Of a DNA stretch of 64,000 nucleotides, positions 8,184-15,871 are shown in pieces. Position numbers and translations under genes: made by a program. The stretch's first letter is position 1. Each line of letters opens with the position of its first letter. The stretch comes from Kordiimonas marina (lineage in GTDB: Bacteria > Pseudomonadota > Alphaproteobacteria > Sphingomonadales > Kordiimonadaceae). The notes under the pieces were generated by a model. The model made no database searches, had not been told where the DNA came from, and worked only from the letters and a program-made list of their open reading frames with translations. The stretch is taken from positions 618,252 through 682,251 of the forward strand of contig NZ_JAINDF010000002.1 of assembly GCF_023006325.1 (NCBI RefSeq), written 5' to 3'.

Positions 8184-8744
8184 ATGGATACAGTTCCGAT
8201 GCCCCGGGCGGAGGAGTTTGAAGTTTTCCTGTCTTACTGGCGTGAGCTGCAGGTGGCAGAAACTCCTGTCCCCCAACGCCAAACCTTCAACCCCATGCGG
8301 TTGAAGGGCCTCCTGCCGTTTGTCTTTCTCATTGAGGTTCGGGCGCCGGATGATCTGCATGTCCGTCTGTCGGGGACGGCGCTTGACGCCGCGTTCCACG
8401 GCCAGATGAGCGGGCACAATTTTCTCGACCTGTGTGACCCGGCGGAGCGGGGCTTTTATGGCAAGCTGGCCGGGGACATTTGCAGGCAGCCGTGTGGTGT
8501 CCGGCTGATCCGCCGGACCACATTCCAGGATGGTAAGACTCATGACCTCAGGGAGATGGGACTGCCGCTTGCCAGCCGGGACGGCGATATCCGCTATATC
8601 ATTGGGCTTCTGAGCGTGCGCAGTGACCATGTCACCGGGGAGCCGAAGGTGATGGAGCTTAAACAGTCGCACGTGCGGACGGTCCAATATATCGACCTCG
8701 GATATGGCGTGCCACCAAGCGTTTCGGAAGGATCGGTGGTTTGA
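8184..8744 (+). CDS. PAS_5-type (DUF1457-like) protein, paralogue 1
   Basis: The 186-residue protein has the PAS_5 layout known mainly from Alphaproteobacteria: a Tyr-Trp-Arg-Glu-Leu helix, Pro-Gln-Arg-Gln-Thr-Phe-Asn-Pro-Met, then Leu-Leu-Pro-Phe-Val-Phe-Leu-Ile-Glu and the Leu-Ser-Gly-Thr-Ala-Leu core at residues 52-57. It ends with Gln-Tyr-Ile-Asp-Leu-Gly-Tyr-Gly-Val-Pro, shared by the two following genes. There is no output domain, so it is probably a small sensory or protein-binding module; no ligand can be named. Three homologous genes lie in a row on the same strand. Confidence 0.75.
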   Translation: MDTVPMPRAEEFEVFLSYWRELQVAETPVPQRQTFNPMRLKGLLPFVFLIEVRAPDDLHVRLSGTALDAAFHGQMSGHNFLDLCDPAERGFYGKLAGDICRQPCGVRLIRRTTFQDGKTHDLREMGLPLASRDGDIRYIIGLLSVRSDHVTGEPKVMELKQSHVRTVQYIDLGYGVPPSVSEGSVV

Positions 8745-8899
8745 AATAAGGGAAGATGGACCTGGGTAGACTCCTTGATTTGTAAAAATTGAGGAAAATG
8801 AAAATAAAATTTGAATCAATCCTTAAATACCCCTTCATACTTTCCGCGTATATCAAGCCGCCTTGGTAAATATTCATTAACCATGGCTTGGGGGTTCAC

Positions 8900-9415
8900 G
8901 TGGCGCGGCTCGAGTATTTTGATGATCTGCTGAATTATTGGCACAGACTGAGGGCGGAAGCTGATGGCGTGGTGCCTAGCCGCCAGCAATTCAACCCGAT
9001 GGAAGTGCCGAAGCTGCTGCCCTTCATGTTCATGGTGGAGCGCCAGGCCCCTGAAGAGCTGATGATCCGGCTTGTGGGGACCGCGCTTGACGGCCTGACG
9101 GGCAGCCCGGCGACCGGGTCCAACGTGCTGGACCGCTACGGCGCGCAAGAACGCGAAGCTCATCTGGCAACCTATGACAATCTTTTCAGCCTACCCTGTG
9201 GGGCCTGGCAGGACCGGCTGCTGAAGGTGGGCGACGACCCCTGTTACCATACCAGAACCATCCTGCTGCCCTTCGCGGACCGGCAGGGTGCCCCCCGCTA
9301 TGTTATCGGCATTTCAAGGGTGCGCCGCCATCATGGTGATGCCAGCGAAGGTGATCTGCACCAGTTGGGGACCGAGTATATCGACCTGGGATTCGGGGTG
9401 CCGAATGGCGGCTGA
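8900..9415 (+). CDS. PAS_5-type protein, paralogue 2
   Basis: The 171-residue product has the same architecture as its neighbours: Asn-Tyr-Trp-His-Arg-Leu helix, Pro-Ser-Arg-Gln-Gln-Phe-Asn-Pro-Met-Glu, Leu-Leu-Pro-Phe-Met-Phe-Met-Val-Glu, Val-Gly-Thr-Ala-Leu-Asp-Gly and the terminal Tyr-Ile-Asp-Leu-Gly-Phe-Gly-Val-Pro. GTG 8900 is chosen because GGGGG stands five bases upstream; a TTG at 8888 is an alternative. It is preceded by 150 bases of AT-rich spacer that may carry its own promoter, so the three copies are not obviously one transcript. Confidence 0.72.
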   Translation: MARLEYFDDLLNYWHRLRAEADGVVPSRQQFNPMEVPKLLPFMFMVERQAPEELMIRLVGTALDGLTGSPATGSNVLDRYGAQEREAHLATYDNLFSLPCGAWQDRLLKVGDDPCYHTRTILLPFADRQGAPRYVIGISRVRRHHGDASEGDLHQLGTEYIDLGFGVPNGG

Positions 9416-9567
9416 AATCCTGGGCATGAGGCGCAGGCCGCTAAAATTGTCGATAAATGTTAAGCGCGAATTTATGGCTTTCCGCTAGAACTTCATAAGC
9501 GATTCTCCGGAAAGGGGAACGCGTGCCCCAGGCGGGGTTTTGGTGAGTTTTTAAGGGACCCCCTTGG

Positions 9568-10134
9568 ATGTTGCATCAACAGCAATTTGATGAATTGCGG
9601 AGCTACTGGCGTGAGCTGCAGCGGCAAAATGACGGCCGCGTGCCGCGCCGCCGCCAGTTCAATCCGATGCGGGTGCCGAGACTGCTTCCCTATATCATGC
9701 TGATCGAACGCCGCGGGGAATATGACCTGCATGTCCGGCTTGCGGGCACGGCGCTGGAGGCCGCGGCCGGGCGCTCGCTCACCGGGCAGTGCTATCTGGA
9801 ATTTTACGATGAAAGCCAGTGGGGCTTTTTCGCCGACATGACCGCAGCCATGTGCGACCAGCCCTGCGGCTGCCGGTTGGACCGCGAGGTCACCTTCCTA
9901 AGCGGCCGGACCATGGAAATGCACAGCTTCAACCTGCCGTTCTCGACCGAGGAAGGCGAGGTACGCTATCTGCTCGGCGTTATGGCGATGCGCCGGTCGG
10001 TCCACCATTATGGCACGGCCGACGATAACAAGATCAAGAGCTTCATGGTCCGGGACTTCGAGTTTATCGACCTGGGCTACGGCGTGCCGGTGGATGAGCA
10101 GGTGAAGGCGCAGCTCGCCAAAATCCCGGCCTGA
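9568..10134 (+). CDS. PAS_5-type protein, paralogue 3
   Basis: The 188-residue product resembles paralogue 1 more than paralogue 2: Ser-Tyr-Trp-Arg-Glu-Leu-Gln, Pro-Arg-Arg-Arg-Gln-Phe-Asn-Pro-Met-Arg and Asp-Leu-His-Val-Arg-Leu-Ala-Gly-Thr-Ala-Leu-Glu-Ala match almost residue for residue. It ends Phe-Ile-Asp-Leu-Gly-Tyr-Gly-Val-Pro. AAGGGA lies nine bases before ATG 9568, and a hairpin with a short T run follows the gene. Such small PAS proteins are expected in the cytoplasm as signal-input modules; nothing here shows the partner. Confidence 0.75.
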   Translation: MLHQQQFDELRSYWRELQRQNDGRVPRRRQFNPMRVPRLLPYIMLIERRGEYDLHVRLAGTALEAAAGRSLTGQCYLEFYDESQWGFFADMTAAMCDQPCGCRLDREVTFLSGRTMEMHSFNLPFSTEEGEVRYLLGVMAMRRSVHHYGTADDNKIKSFMVRDFEFIDLGYGVPVDEQVKAQLAKIPA

Positions 10135-10194
10135 AACGTCTGCTGTGAGGCACCAGCCCGGCCAGCCCGACCATTACGCTGAGCAAACATAAAG

Positions 10195-10227
10195 GGGCCC
10201 GCCAACCAGGCAGGCCCAAAAAATTTT
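10195..10227. terminator. Hairpin terminator candidate after the PAS_5 genes
   Basis: GGGCCCGCC (10195-10203) pairs with GGCAGGCCC (10209-10217) with one mismatch, and AAAAAATTTT follows. It could serve the PAS_5 gene on the left or, less well, the leftward small gene on the right. Confidence 0.45.
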
Positions 10228-10315
10228 CCCGATTAAAATAGTGTCCCCAAACAGACCACCATAGTGGCGGTTACCTTGCGCTTTTTCTTGCCTCTTGGTC
10301 TCGGGCCGTCAGGCC

Positions 10316-10456
10316 TCAGGTATGGGACAGGCTGAAATAGAGTGCAAACCCGATAATGGCGAAAAACACAAACATGCCCATGAGGGCGGCCATGCCGTGG
10401 CCCGGCTTGGCGTTGGCGCAGCTATGCTGGTGATGCGTAGCGTCTTTGTGATACAT
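10316..10456 (-). CDS. 46-residue His/Cys-rich single-span membrane protein
   Basis: On the minus strand an ATG is preceded by a strong GGGAGAG ribosome-binding site six bases away and opens a 46-codon frame. The first 20 residues are polar and metal-ligand-rich (His at 3, 8, 9, 11 and 20, Cys13). Residues 22-43 form a single hydrophobic helix ending in Phe-Ser-Leu-Ser-His-Thr. The split between a His-rich head and one membrane helix, plus the clean start signal, argues for a real gene. It is unlike any family I can name. A metal-binding or membrane-regulatory peptide is the natural guess. Confidence 0.6.
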   Translation of the reverse strand: MYHKDATHHQHSCANAKPGHGMAALMGMFVFFAIIGFALYFSLSHT

Positions 10457-10582
10457 GACGAACTCTCCCAATCTCCCGGGCCTGTTATACCCGTTTTTGG
10501 CGGTTTCTGGAAGACTTTACGCTACGGCATCTTTACCGGGGATGAATGATTACCCCCAGTTGCGGCTGAAGCGAAGGGGGTG

Positions 10583-11776
10583 TCAGACCCCGAGGATGCC
10601 CTTGATCACGGTCTTGAGGCGGTCGGTATCGGCGTACCAGCCCCCGGGCTTCTCATCAGCCTGGAAGAAGGCGACCTTGCGGCGGCAGGCTTCCTGGATC
10701 GCGCCGTGCAGAAGGTTCTGGCGGCTGGTCTCGATCACCAACACAGGCGCGGGCGCGAAGATGATGTTATGGAGCGCGGACGAATCCTCCCCCACCACCA
10801 GCCGGGCGCCGGAAAGCGCTTCGGTAAGCTCCGCCAAGGAAAGCGCGAGCGGGTCAACCGTGCGCCCGCCCATGCGCAAAATCATGTCCCGGACCGCGGA
10901 GGCGTTCCTGAGCTCCCGCCCGGGCGCCGCGGTCATGCGCTTATGGTCCATGAACACGAGACCGCCGGGCTTGGGCGCGGGCGTCTGGTCCTTCTTGCGC
11001 TTGCCCCATTGACGCGCGAGCGCGGCCAGGCGTCGGAACACCAGGCGCGAAAAGGCGATCGGCAGCCCCCCGCCCGGCTGGTGCGACAGCGTGGTGGGCA
11101 GGATGAGCTCTTCGGGTTCATAGACGTGGGCGCTGTCCAGCTCGATAATCCGGTCCGGCAGGATGCCGTAGGCCACCAGGAACGGCCGCATCCAGCCCGC
11201 CACCTTGGGCAGCAGGAAATGGTTGATGCGGTTCATGTCGGTCAGCGCGTTCAAAAGTTCCATCCGCCCGGCGACATCGACGATCCAGTGGCCGTAGGTC
11301 AGCGCCCCGGGGAAGGAGAGGAGCGCGCTTGTGCCTTCCAGCTGCAGGACCTGCCGCTCGGCTCCGTCCTTCATGGGCGTCAGCGTAAAGCCGCCGGCAT
11401 CCCTCGCCACATCCCCCGTGCTTTCCAGAATGTCAAAATGCCGGTCCATCCAGCCGAAACCATACATGCCGCTGACCGCCAGGCTGCTTGCCGCCATGAC
11501 GACGAGCCCCCATTCATTGGTGACCCAGCAGTCCTTGGCGTGAAGAAGTCCCAGGCGGTCGGTGCCGCGGGATTGGAAGTCGAAATAACGCTCCAGCCAC
11601 GCGCTGGTGTAGGCATCGTCCGTCAGCGCGAGATTTTCGTTGAAGCGCCGCTCGGGCCTGATGCGCCGGTCGTAATAGTCGGTGTAGGCTGAGAAATGGA
11701 GCCCGTTCTCCTCAAGCGCGGCATGAAGGTTCTCCGCGTGAGGGGCATAATCGACGGTGAAACGGCGGTCTGTCAT
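10583..11776 (-). CDS. GT61-like (DUF563) glycosyltransferase
   Basis: The 397-residue protein has the GT61 pattern: a central Tyr-Gly-His-Trp-Ile-Val-Asp-Val segment near residue 161, a hydrophobic core ending in Leu-Val-Phe-Met-Asp-His-Lys-Arg, and a C-terminal donor-side segment. In that segment Gly-Gly-Arg-Thr-Val-Asp-Pro is followed by Leu-Ser-Leu-Ala-Glu, then Ala-Arg-Leu-Val-Val-Gly-Glu-Asp-Ser-Ser-Ala-Leu-His-Asn. Family members transfer sugars such as xylose or GlcNAc; the substrate here is unknown. It has no membrane segment or signal peptide. The start codon is ATG 11776 with a GAGG-type site upstream. It stands alone, away from the capsule genes. Confidence 0.75.
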   Translation of the reverse strand: MTDRRFTVDYAPHAENLHAALEENGLHFSAYTDYYDRRIRPERRFNENLALTDDAYTSAWLERYFDFQSRGTDRLGLLHAKDCWVTNEWGLVVMAASSLAVSGMYGFGWMDRHFDILESTGDVARDAGGFTLTPMKDGAERQVLQLEGTSALLSFPGALTYGHWIVDVAGRMELLNALTDMNRINHFLLPKVAGWMRPFLVAYGILPDRIIELDSAHVYEPEELILPTTLSHQPGGGLPIAFSRLVFRRLAALARQWGKRKKDQTPAPKPGGLVFMDHKRMTAAPGRELRNASAVRDMILRMGGRTVDPLALSLAELTEALSGARLVVGEDSSALHNIIFAPAPVLVIETSRQNLLHGAIQEACRRKVAFFQADEKPGGWYADTDRLKTVIKGILGV

Positions 11777-11858
11777 CGGGGGCTGGGCCTCGTGTCAGCA
11801 AACAGGATGGTTTCCCCTATCTATCGATGTTTGCACCCGTTTCGCAAGGCGAAAGCGG

Positions 11859-11894
11859 AAAAGGCGTGCTGTCCCATGGGCGGACAGGCACGCC
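11859..11894 (-). terminator. Terminator of the aldo/keto reductase gene
   Basis: On the minus strand GGCGTGCCTGTCC and GGACAGCACGCC form a near-perfect stem around a seven-base loop, followed by TTTT. It lies 12 bases downstream of the reductase stop. Confidence 0.7.
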
Positions 11895-11905
11895 TGCCGC
11901 CGGTC

Positions 11906-12934
11906 TCAGGCCCCGGCTTTTCGCTCGCTGTCCAGGTGCGCGAGCTGGGCTTCGGGGTAGCGCCCGCCCGCGACGGCGTCCGCCGGGGTCGCGGCCCGAA
12001 GCACGGCGAGGTCTTCCGCCGTGAGGGTGACATCAAGCGCGCCCAGGGCTTCCGAAAGCCGGTCCCGCCTGCGGGCACCTATAAGGGGCACGATGTCATC
12101 CCCCTGATTGATTCCCTGGGCCGCGACCCAGGCGATGGCCACCTGCGCCACCGTGACACCCAGCCGGTCGGCGACCATGCGGATGCGCTCCACCAGCGCG
12201 AGGTTGGCGTCGATATTCTCCGGGCTGAAACGTGGGCTGAAACCGCGGAAGTCACCTTTCATATCCCGCGCTTTCGACCAGTGGCCGCTGATCAACCCGC
12301 GGGAAAGAACGCCGTACGCTGTGATGCCGATGCCCAAGCGTCGGCATGTGGGCAGGATCTCATCCTCGATGCCGCGGGAGATGAGCGAATATTCGATCTG
12401 CAAATCGCTGATCGGGTGAACTTTGGCCGCGCGCTTTATGGTCTCGGCCCCCACTTCCGAAAGCCCGATATGACGGACGTAGCCTGCCTGGACCAGGTCT
12501 GCGATTGCGCCGATGGTGTCCTCGATCGGCACATCGGGGTCCAGCCGGGACGGGCGGTAAATGTCAATATGGTCGACGCCCAAACGCTGAAGCGAATAGC
12601 CGATGAAATTCTTGATCGCCTTCGGGCGGCAGTCATACCCGAGGAAGCCGCGCCGGACGTCGCGGAGTGCGCCGAACTTGACGCTGATCAGGAACCGGTC
12701 CCGCCCGTAAGGCTTCAGCACGGTCTTCAGCGCGTCGCCGATCAGCATTTCATTGTGGCCCATACCGTAAAAATCGCCGGTGTCCAGAAGCGTGATGCCG
12801 GCCTCCGCCGCGGCGGCCAGCGTGGCCAGGCTTTCCGTCCGGTCGGCGGGGCCATAAAGGTCGGACATGCCCATGCAGCCGAGGCCGAGGGCGGAGGTGC
12901 GGGGGCCGTCTTTTCCGAGAATACGGTAATCCAT
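11906..12934 (-). CDS. Aldo/keto reductase
   Basis: The 342-residue protein is a classical NADPH-dependent aldo/keto reductase TIM barrel: Leu-Gly-Leu-Gly-Cys-Met-Gly-Met, then Leu-Leu-Asp-Thr-Gly-Asp-Phe-Tyr-Gly with the catalytic Asp and Tyr, the Lys of Ile-Ser-Val-Lys-Phe-Gly, and the Ser-Glu-Val/Glu-Tyr-Ser-Leu strands. It reduces carbonyl compounds in the cytoplasm; the substrate cannot be read from the sequence. Proteins of this subgroup are often annotated as general-stress or pyridoxal/aldehyde reductases. ATG 12934 follows AGGAAAGGA at seven bases. It is divergent from a LysR regulator 155 bases away, which is its likely controller. Confidence 0.88.
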   Translation of the reverse strand: MDYRILGKDGPRTSALGLGCMGMSDLYGPADRTESLATLAAAAEAGITLLDTGDFYGMGHNEMLIGDALKTVLKPYGRDRFLISVKFGALRDVRRGFLGYDCRPKAIKNFIGYSLQRLGVDHIDIYRPSRLDPDVPIEDTIGAIADLVQAGYVRHIGLSEVGAETIKRAAKVHPISDLQIEYSLISRGIEDEILPTCRRLGIGITAYGVLSRGLISGHWSKARDMKGDFRGFSPRFSPENIDANLALVERIRMVADRLGVTVAQVAIAWVAAQGINQGDDIVPLIGARRRDRLSEALGALDVTLTAEDLAVLRAATPADAVAGGRYPEAQLAHLDSERKAGA

Positions 12935-13089
12935 GGCGTTTCCTTTCCTGCGTGTCGTGATCATCGGGCCGGGCGCTTTCTCTCTCGGCGCCACCAAGGC
13001 CTTGCCCGCGCAAGATAGGGCTTGTCCGCTGTTGTGATAATTGTGATAATTATCAACAAACTATTCATTATAGTGAACAATGGTGCCCG

Positions 13090-14004
13090 ATGGATGACCA
13101 TGACCTCCGTGACCTGACCGCCTTCGCGGCCGTCGCCCGGCACAAGAGCTTCCGGCGCGCGGCGGCGGAGCTCCGGGTGTCGGTCTCCGGCCTCAGCCAG
13201 CGCATGAAGGCGCTGGAGGAACGGCTGGGGCTGAGGCTCCTCAACCGCACCACACGGAGCGTGGCGCCGACCGAAGCGGGCGAACGGCTGCTCGCCCGCC
13301 TCACGCCCGCGCTGCGGGACGTTGAGGATGCGCTCGCGGATATTCACGAACGGCAGGAGGCGGTCACCGGCCGCCTGCGCATCAACGCACCGCCGCCCGC
13401 GGCCCACCTTGTGCTCGCACCCATGATCGGGCCGTTCCTTGCGCGCCACCCCGGCATCCAGCTGGAAATCATCACCGATTCCCTGTTCGTCGATATCGTC
13501 GCCGAAGGCTATGACGCCGGGGTCCGGTGGGAGGAAAGCCTGGCCGGGGATATGATCGCCCTGTCGCTTGGCCCCACGGAACGCTATGCGCTGACGGCTT
13601 CACCCGCCTTTCTGGCCGCGCACGGCATCCCTAAGGTGCCGGAGGATCTGCTGGGTAAGCCGATGCTGGGCATCCGCTTCAAGAACCATGTCCAGCACGC
13701 GTGGGAGTTCGAGAAAGACGGCCGCACCGTCCATATCCGCACCGAGGGGCCGTTCGTCTCCAACGATATGCGGCTGCTGATCGGCGCGGCGCTCGATGGC
13801 ATCGGCTTCGTCGGCAGCTTCGAAGGTTACGCGCGCCCCTATATCGAAAGCGGCGAGCTGGTTGAGCTACTGCCGGACTGGGCTGTCAGCTTCCCCGGGC
13901 CGTTCCTTTATTACCCCAGCCGCCGCCAGCCGCCCGCACCACTCGCCGCCTTCATCGCCTTCGTGCGTGACTGGCGCCGGGGTGTGGGGAAGGAAGGCGA
14001 ATAA
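13090..14004 (+). CDS. LysR-family transcriptional regulator
   Basis: The 304-residue protein has the LysR helix-turn-helix at residues 8-66 (Phe-Arg-Arg-Ala-Ala-Ala-Glu-Leu, Ser-Gly-Leu-Ser-Gln-Arg-Met, Leu-Gly-Leu-Arg-Leu-Leu-Asn-Arg-Thr-Thr-Arg). This is followed by an effector domain beginning Thr-Gly-Arg-Leu-Arg-Ile-Asn-Ala-Pro. The AT-rich stretch just upstream (13033-13079) carries inverted TTGTGATAATTGTGATAATTATCA-like elements suited to LysR binding. The divergent aldo/keto reductase is its probable target. Confidence 0.88.
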   Translation: MDDHDLRDLTAFAAVARHKSFRRAAAELRVSVSGLSQRMKALEERLGLRLLNRTTRSVAPTEAGERLLARLTPALRDVEDALADIHERQEAVTGRLRINAPPPAAHLVLAPMIGPFLARHPGIQLEIITDSLFVDIVAEGYDAGVRWEESLAGDMIALSLGPTERYALTASPAFLAAHGIPKVPEDLLGKPMLGIRFKNHVQHAWEFEKDGRTVHIRTEGPFVSNDMRLLIGAALDGIGFVGSFEGYARPYIESGELVELLPDWAVSFPGPFLYYPSRRQPPAPLAAFIAFVRDWRRGVGKEGE

Positions 14005-14035
14005 GGGTGCGGTAGCGGCCGTGTCAGAATAAAAA

Positions 14036-14088
14036 TTACGAAAAACGTAAAAATAACTTGCACCCTTTTGCGCTTTAGTGCACCATAG
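14036..14088 (+). promoter_or_regulatory. Operator and putative promoter of the terminase operon
   Basis: The palindrome TTACGAAAAACGTAA (14036-14050) is identical to the copy at 3809. A TTGCAC at 14058-14063 could be the -35, with a weak -10 around 14081-14087. The operator ends only seven bases before this -35, so bound protein could exclude or contact polymerase. It is the only sizeable AT-rich stretch between the LysR gene and the terminase. Confidence 0.65.
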
Positions 14089-14132
14089 GGACAGTCAAGT
14101 TGAGATCGTGTGTCCGCGACGGAGCGGGCCTC

Positions 14133-14165
14133 AAAAAGCCGCAGGGAACATCCCCGCGGCTTTTT
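14133..14165 (+). terminator. Perfect hairpin in the terminase leader, possible attenuator
   Basis: AAAAAGCCGC (14133-14142) and GCGGCTTTTT (14156-14165) form a perfect ten-base-pair stem with an inner GGG/CCC, ending in five T. It sits between the operator/promoter and the small terminase start, on the would-be late transcript, which suggests either antitermination control or insulation from the LysR gene. Confidence 0.7.
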
Positions 14166-14193
14166 GCATTTTCCCCTCATGAAGGAGCCTTCC

Positions 14194-14667
14194 ATGCCGC
14201 GGCGTTATACCCCGAACGCGGAACAGCAGACGTTCCTGGAAGCCCTTGCCGCCGGTTATTCGGTGACGGGGGCGGCCGACAAGGCCGGGGTGGACCGCGC
14301 GACCCCGTACCGCTGGCGCCAGCGTTCCGCCCCGTTCGCGCGGGAGTGGGACGTCGCGTGGGCTGCGGGCGCCGACGCGCTTGAGGATGCCGCGCTCATG
14401 CGGGCGGTCAAGGGCACCAAGAAGCCGGTGTTCCGGGGCGGCGAAGTGGTGGGCCACACCACCGAATTTTCCGACAGCATGCTGATGCAGCTTCTGAAGG
14501 CGCGTAAGCCGGAGAAATACGGCGGCACACAAGCCGCCCCCACGCCGGACATGGATATTGAAGGAGCCCGCGATGATCTTCTCCGCAAATTCCGTGCGGT
14601 CGCTGAGCCCGGAAAAGCGGCGGGCGTTCCTGATGTCGCTGACGAGGGCGGAAGCGGCGACGCTTAA
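14194..14667 (+). CDS. Terminase small subunit
   Basis: The 157-residue protein starts at ATG 14194, with AAGGAG six bases upstream. Residues 6-60 form a helix-turn-helix (Ala-Leu-Ala-Ala-Gly-Tyr-Ser-Val-Thr-Gly-Ala-Ala, then Val-Asp-Arg-Ala-Thr-Pro-Tyr-Arg-Trp-Arg). The middle is a helical oligomerisation region, and Leu-Leu-Lys-Ala-Arg-Lys-Pro-Glu-Lys-Tyr-Gly is a motif seen in many small terminases. It would recognise DNA for packaging and hand it to the large subunit. The large-subunit gene starts 95 bases before this stop, in another frame, a strong sign of co-translation. Confidence 0.85.
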   Translation: MPRRYTPNAEQQTFLEALAAGYSVTGAADKAGVDRATPYRWRQRSAPFAREWDVAWAAGADALEDAALMRAVKGTKKPVFRGGEVVGHTTEFSDSMLMQLLKARKPEKYGGTQAAPTPDMDIEGARDDLLRKFRAVAEPGKAAGVPDVADEGGSGDA

Positions 14668-15871
14668 ATATGACTGGAATTTCTGGGCCCGCGAAGCCCA
14701 ACTGCCGCCAAAGGGAAGCTGGAGCCACTGGCTGATCCTGGCAGGCCGCGGCTTCGGCAAAACCCGCACCGGGGCCGAATGGGTCCGCGCGCAGGTGGAA
14801 GCGGGCAAGGCCAAGCATATCGCGCTCATCGCGCCGACGCTGCATGACGGCCGGGCGGTGATGGTTGAAGGCGAAAGCGGCCTTCTGAACATCTGCCCGC
14901 CCTGGATGCGGCCCAAGTTCGAACCGACCAAACGCACGCTTCGCTGGCCAAACGGCGCTGTGGCGACGCTTTATAGCGCGGAGGAGCCGGAGCGGCTTCG
15001 TGGCCCGCAGCATGACTGCGCCTGGGCGGATGAGCTGTGCGCCTGGCGCCACGGCGATGCCACCTGGAACATGCTGATGTTCGGCCTCAGGCTGGGGGAT
15101 GACCCGCGCACGGTGATCACCACCACACCGAAGCCGGTGCCGGTTCTGAAGAAACTGATTGCGGACGCGGGCGTGCATGTCACGCGTGGGTCCACCTACG
15201 ACAACCTCGATAACCTCGCGCCCGGTTTCGCGCGGGATATTGTGAAAGCTTACGAAGGCACGCGCCTTGGCCGCCAGGAACTGATGGCGGAAATCCTCGA
15301 AGACGTGCCCGGTGCCCTGTGGCAGCGGGACAGGCTGGAAAGCCTGCGGGTGCGGGAAGCGCCGGACCTGACCCGCCTTGTGGTCGCGGTCGACCCACCC
15401 GCCAGCGCGGGCGAGAAGGCCGATGAATGCGGCCTCGTCGCCGCTGGTGTGGCCGCGAACGGCCGTGCCTATGTGCTGGCGGATGATACCACCCGCGGGA
15501 TGACCCCGCACGGTTGGGCCGCGCGCGCGGTGGCGCTGTATCACAAGCTGAAAGCGGACCGTATCGTTGCCGAAACGAACCAGGGCGGGGCCATGGTCGC
15601 CGCCATCATCGCACAGATTGATGCCACCGTGCCCGTGCGGGCCGTTCATGCCACGCGGTCCAAGGCCGTGCGCGCCGAACCGGTGGCCGCGCTTTATGAA
15701 CAGGGCCGGGTCCACCATGCGGGCAGCTTCCCCGCGCTCGAAGACCAGATGTGCGCTTTCACGGGCGCGCCCATACCAGGCATGAGCCCGGACCGGGTCG
15801 ATGCGCTTGTCTGGGCGCTGACGGACCTGATGCTCCGCCCCGCCACGACGCCAACCATAAGGATGCTCTGA
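14573..15871 (+). CDS. Terminase large subunit
   Basis: The 432-residue protein has an N-terminal packaging ATPase: Walker A Leu-Ala-Gly-Arg-Gly-Phe-Gly-Lys-Thr at residues 56-64 and Walker B ending Trp-Ala-Asp153-Glu154. Its C-terminal RNase-H-like nuclease has Val-Ala-Val-Asp-Pro-Pro and, near the end, Asp-Arg-Val-Asp-Ala-Leu-Val-Trp-Ala, the metal-binding acids. It pumps and cuts DNA at the portal. ATG 14573 is chosen because AAGGAG lies seven bases before it. Length and layout match the family seen in RcGTA-like and HK97-like phages; no motif is missing. Confidence 0.95.
   Translation: MIFSANSVRSLSPEKRRAFLMSLTRAEAATLKYDWNFWAREAQLPPKGSWSHWLILAGRGFGKTRTGAEWVRAQVEAGKAKHIALIAPTLHDGRAVMVEGESGLLNICPPWMRPKFEPTKRTLRWPNGAVATLYSAEEPERLRGPQHDCAWADELCAWRHGDATWNMLMFGLRLGDDPRTVITTTPKPVPVLKKLIADAGVHVTRGSTYDNLDNLAPGFARDIVKAYEGTRLGRQELMAEILEDVPGALWQRDRLESLRVREAPDLTRLVVAVDPPASAGEKADECGLVAAGVAANGRAYVLADDTTRGMTPHGWAARAVALYHKLKADRIVAETNQGGAMVAAIIAQIDATVPVRAVHATRSKAVRAEPVAALYEQGRVHHAGSFPALEDQMCAFTGAPIPGMSPDRVDALVWALTDLMLRPATTPTIRML

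Noticed and set aside
10580..11692. Long rightward frame opposite the glycosyltransferase
   Set aside because: His/Gln/Arg-rich antisense shadow; the leftward frame has clear GT61 motifs.
11696..13018. 440-codon rightward frame opposite the aldo/keto reductase
   Set aside because: The reductase motifs are unambiguous on the other strand, and the rightward frame has antisense composition.
14408..15718. 436-codon leftward frame opposite the large terminase
   Set aside because: His/Arg/Gly-rich shadow of a gene with complete Walker and nuclease motifs.
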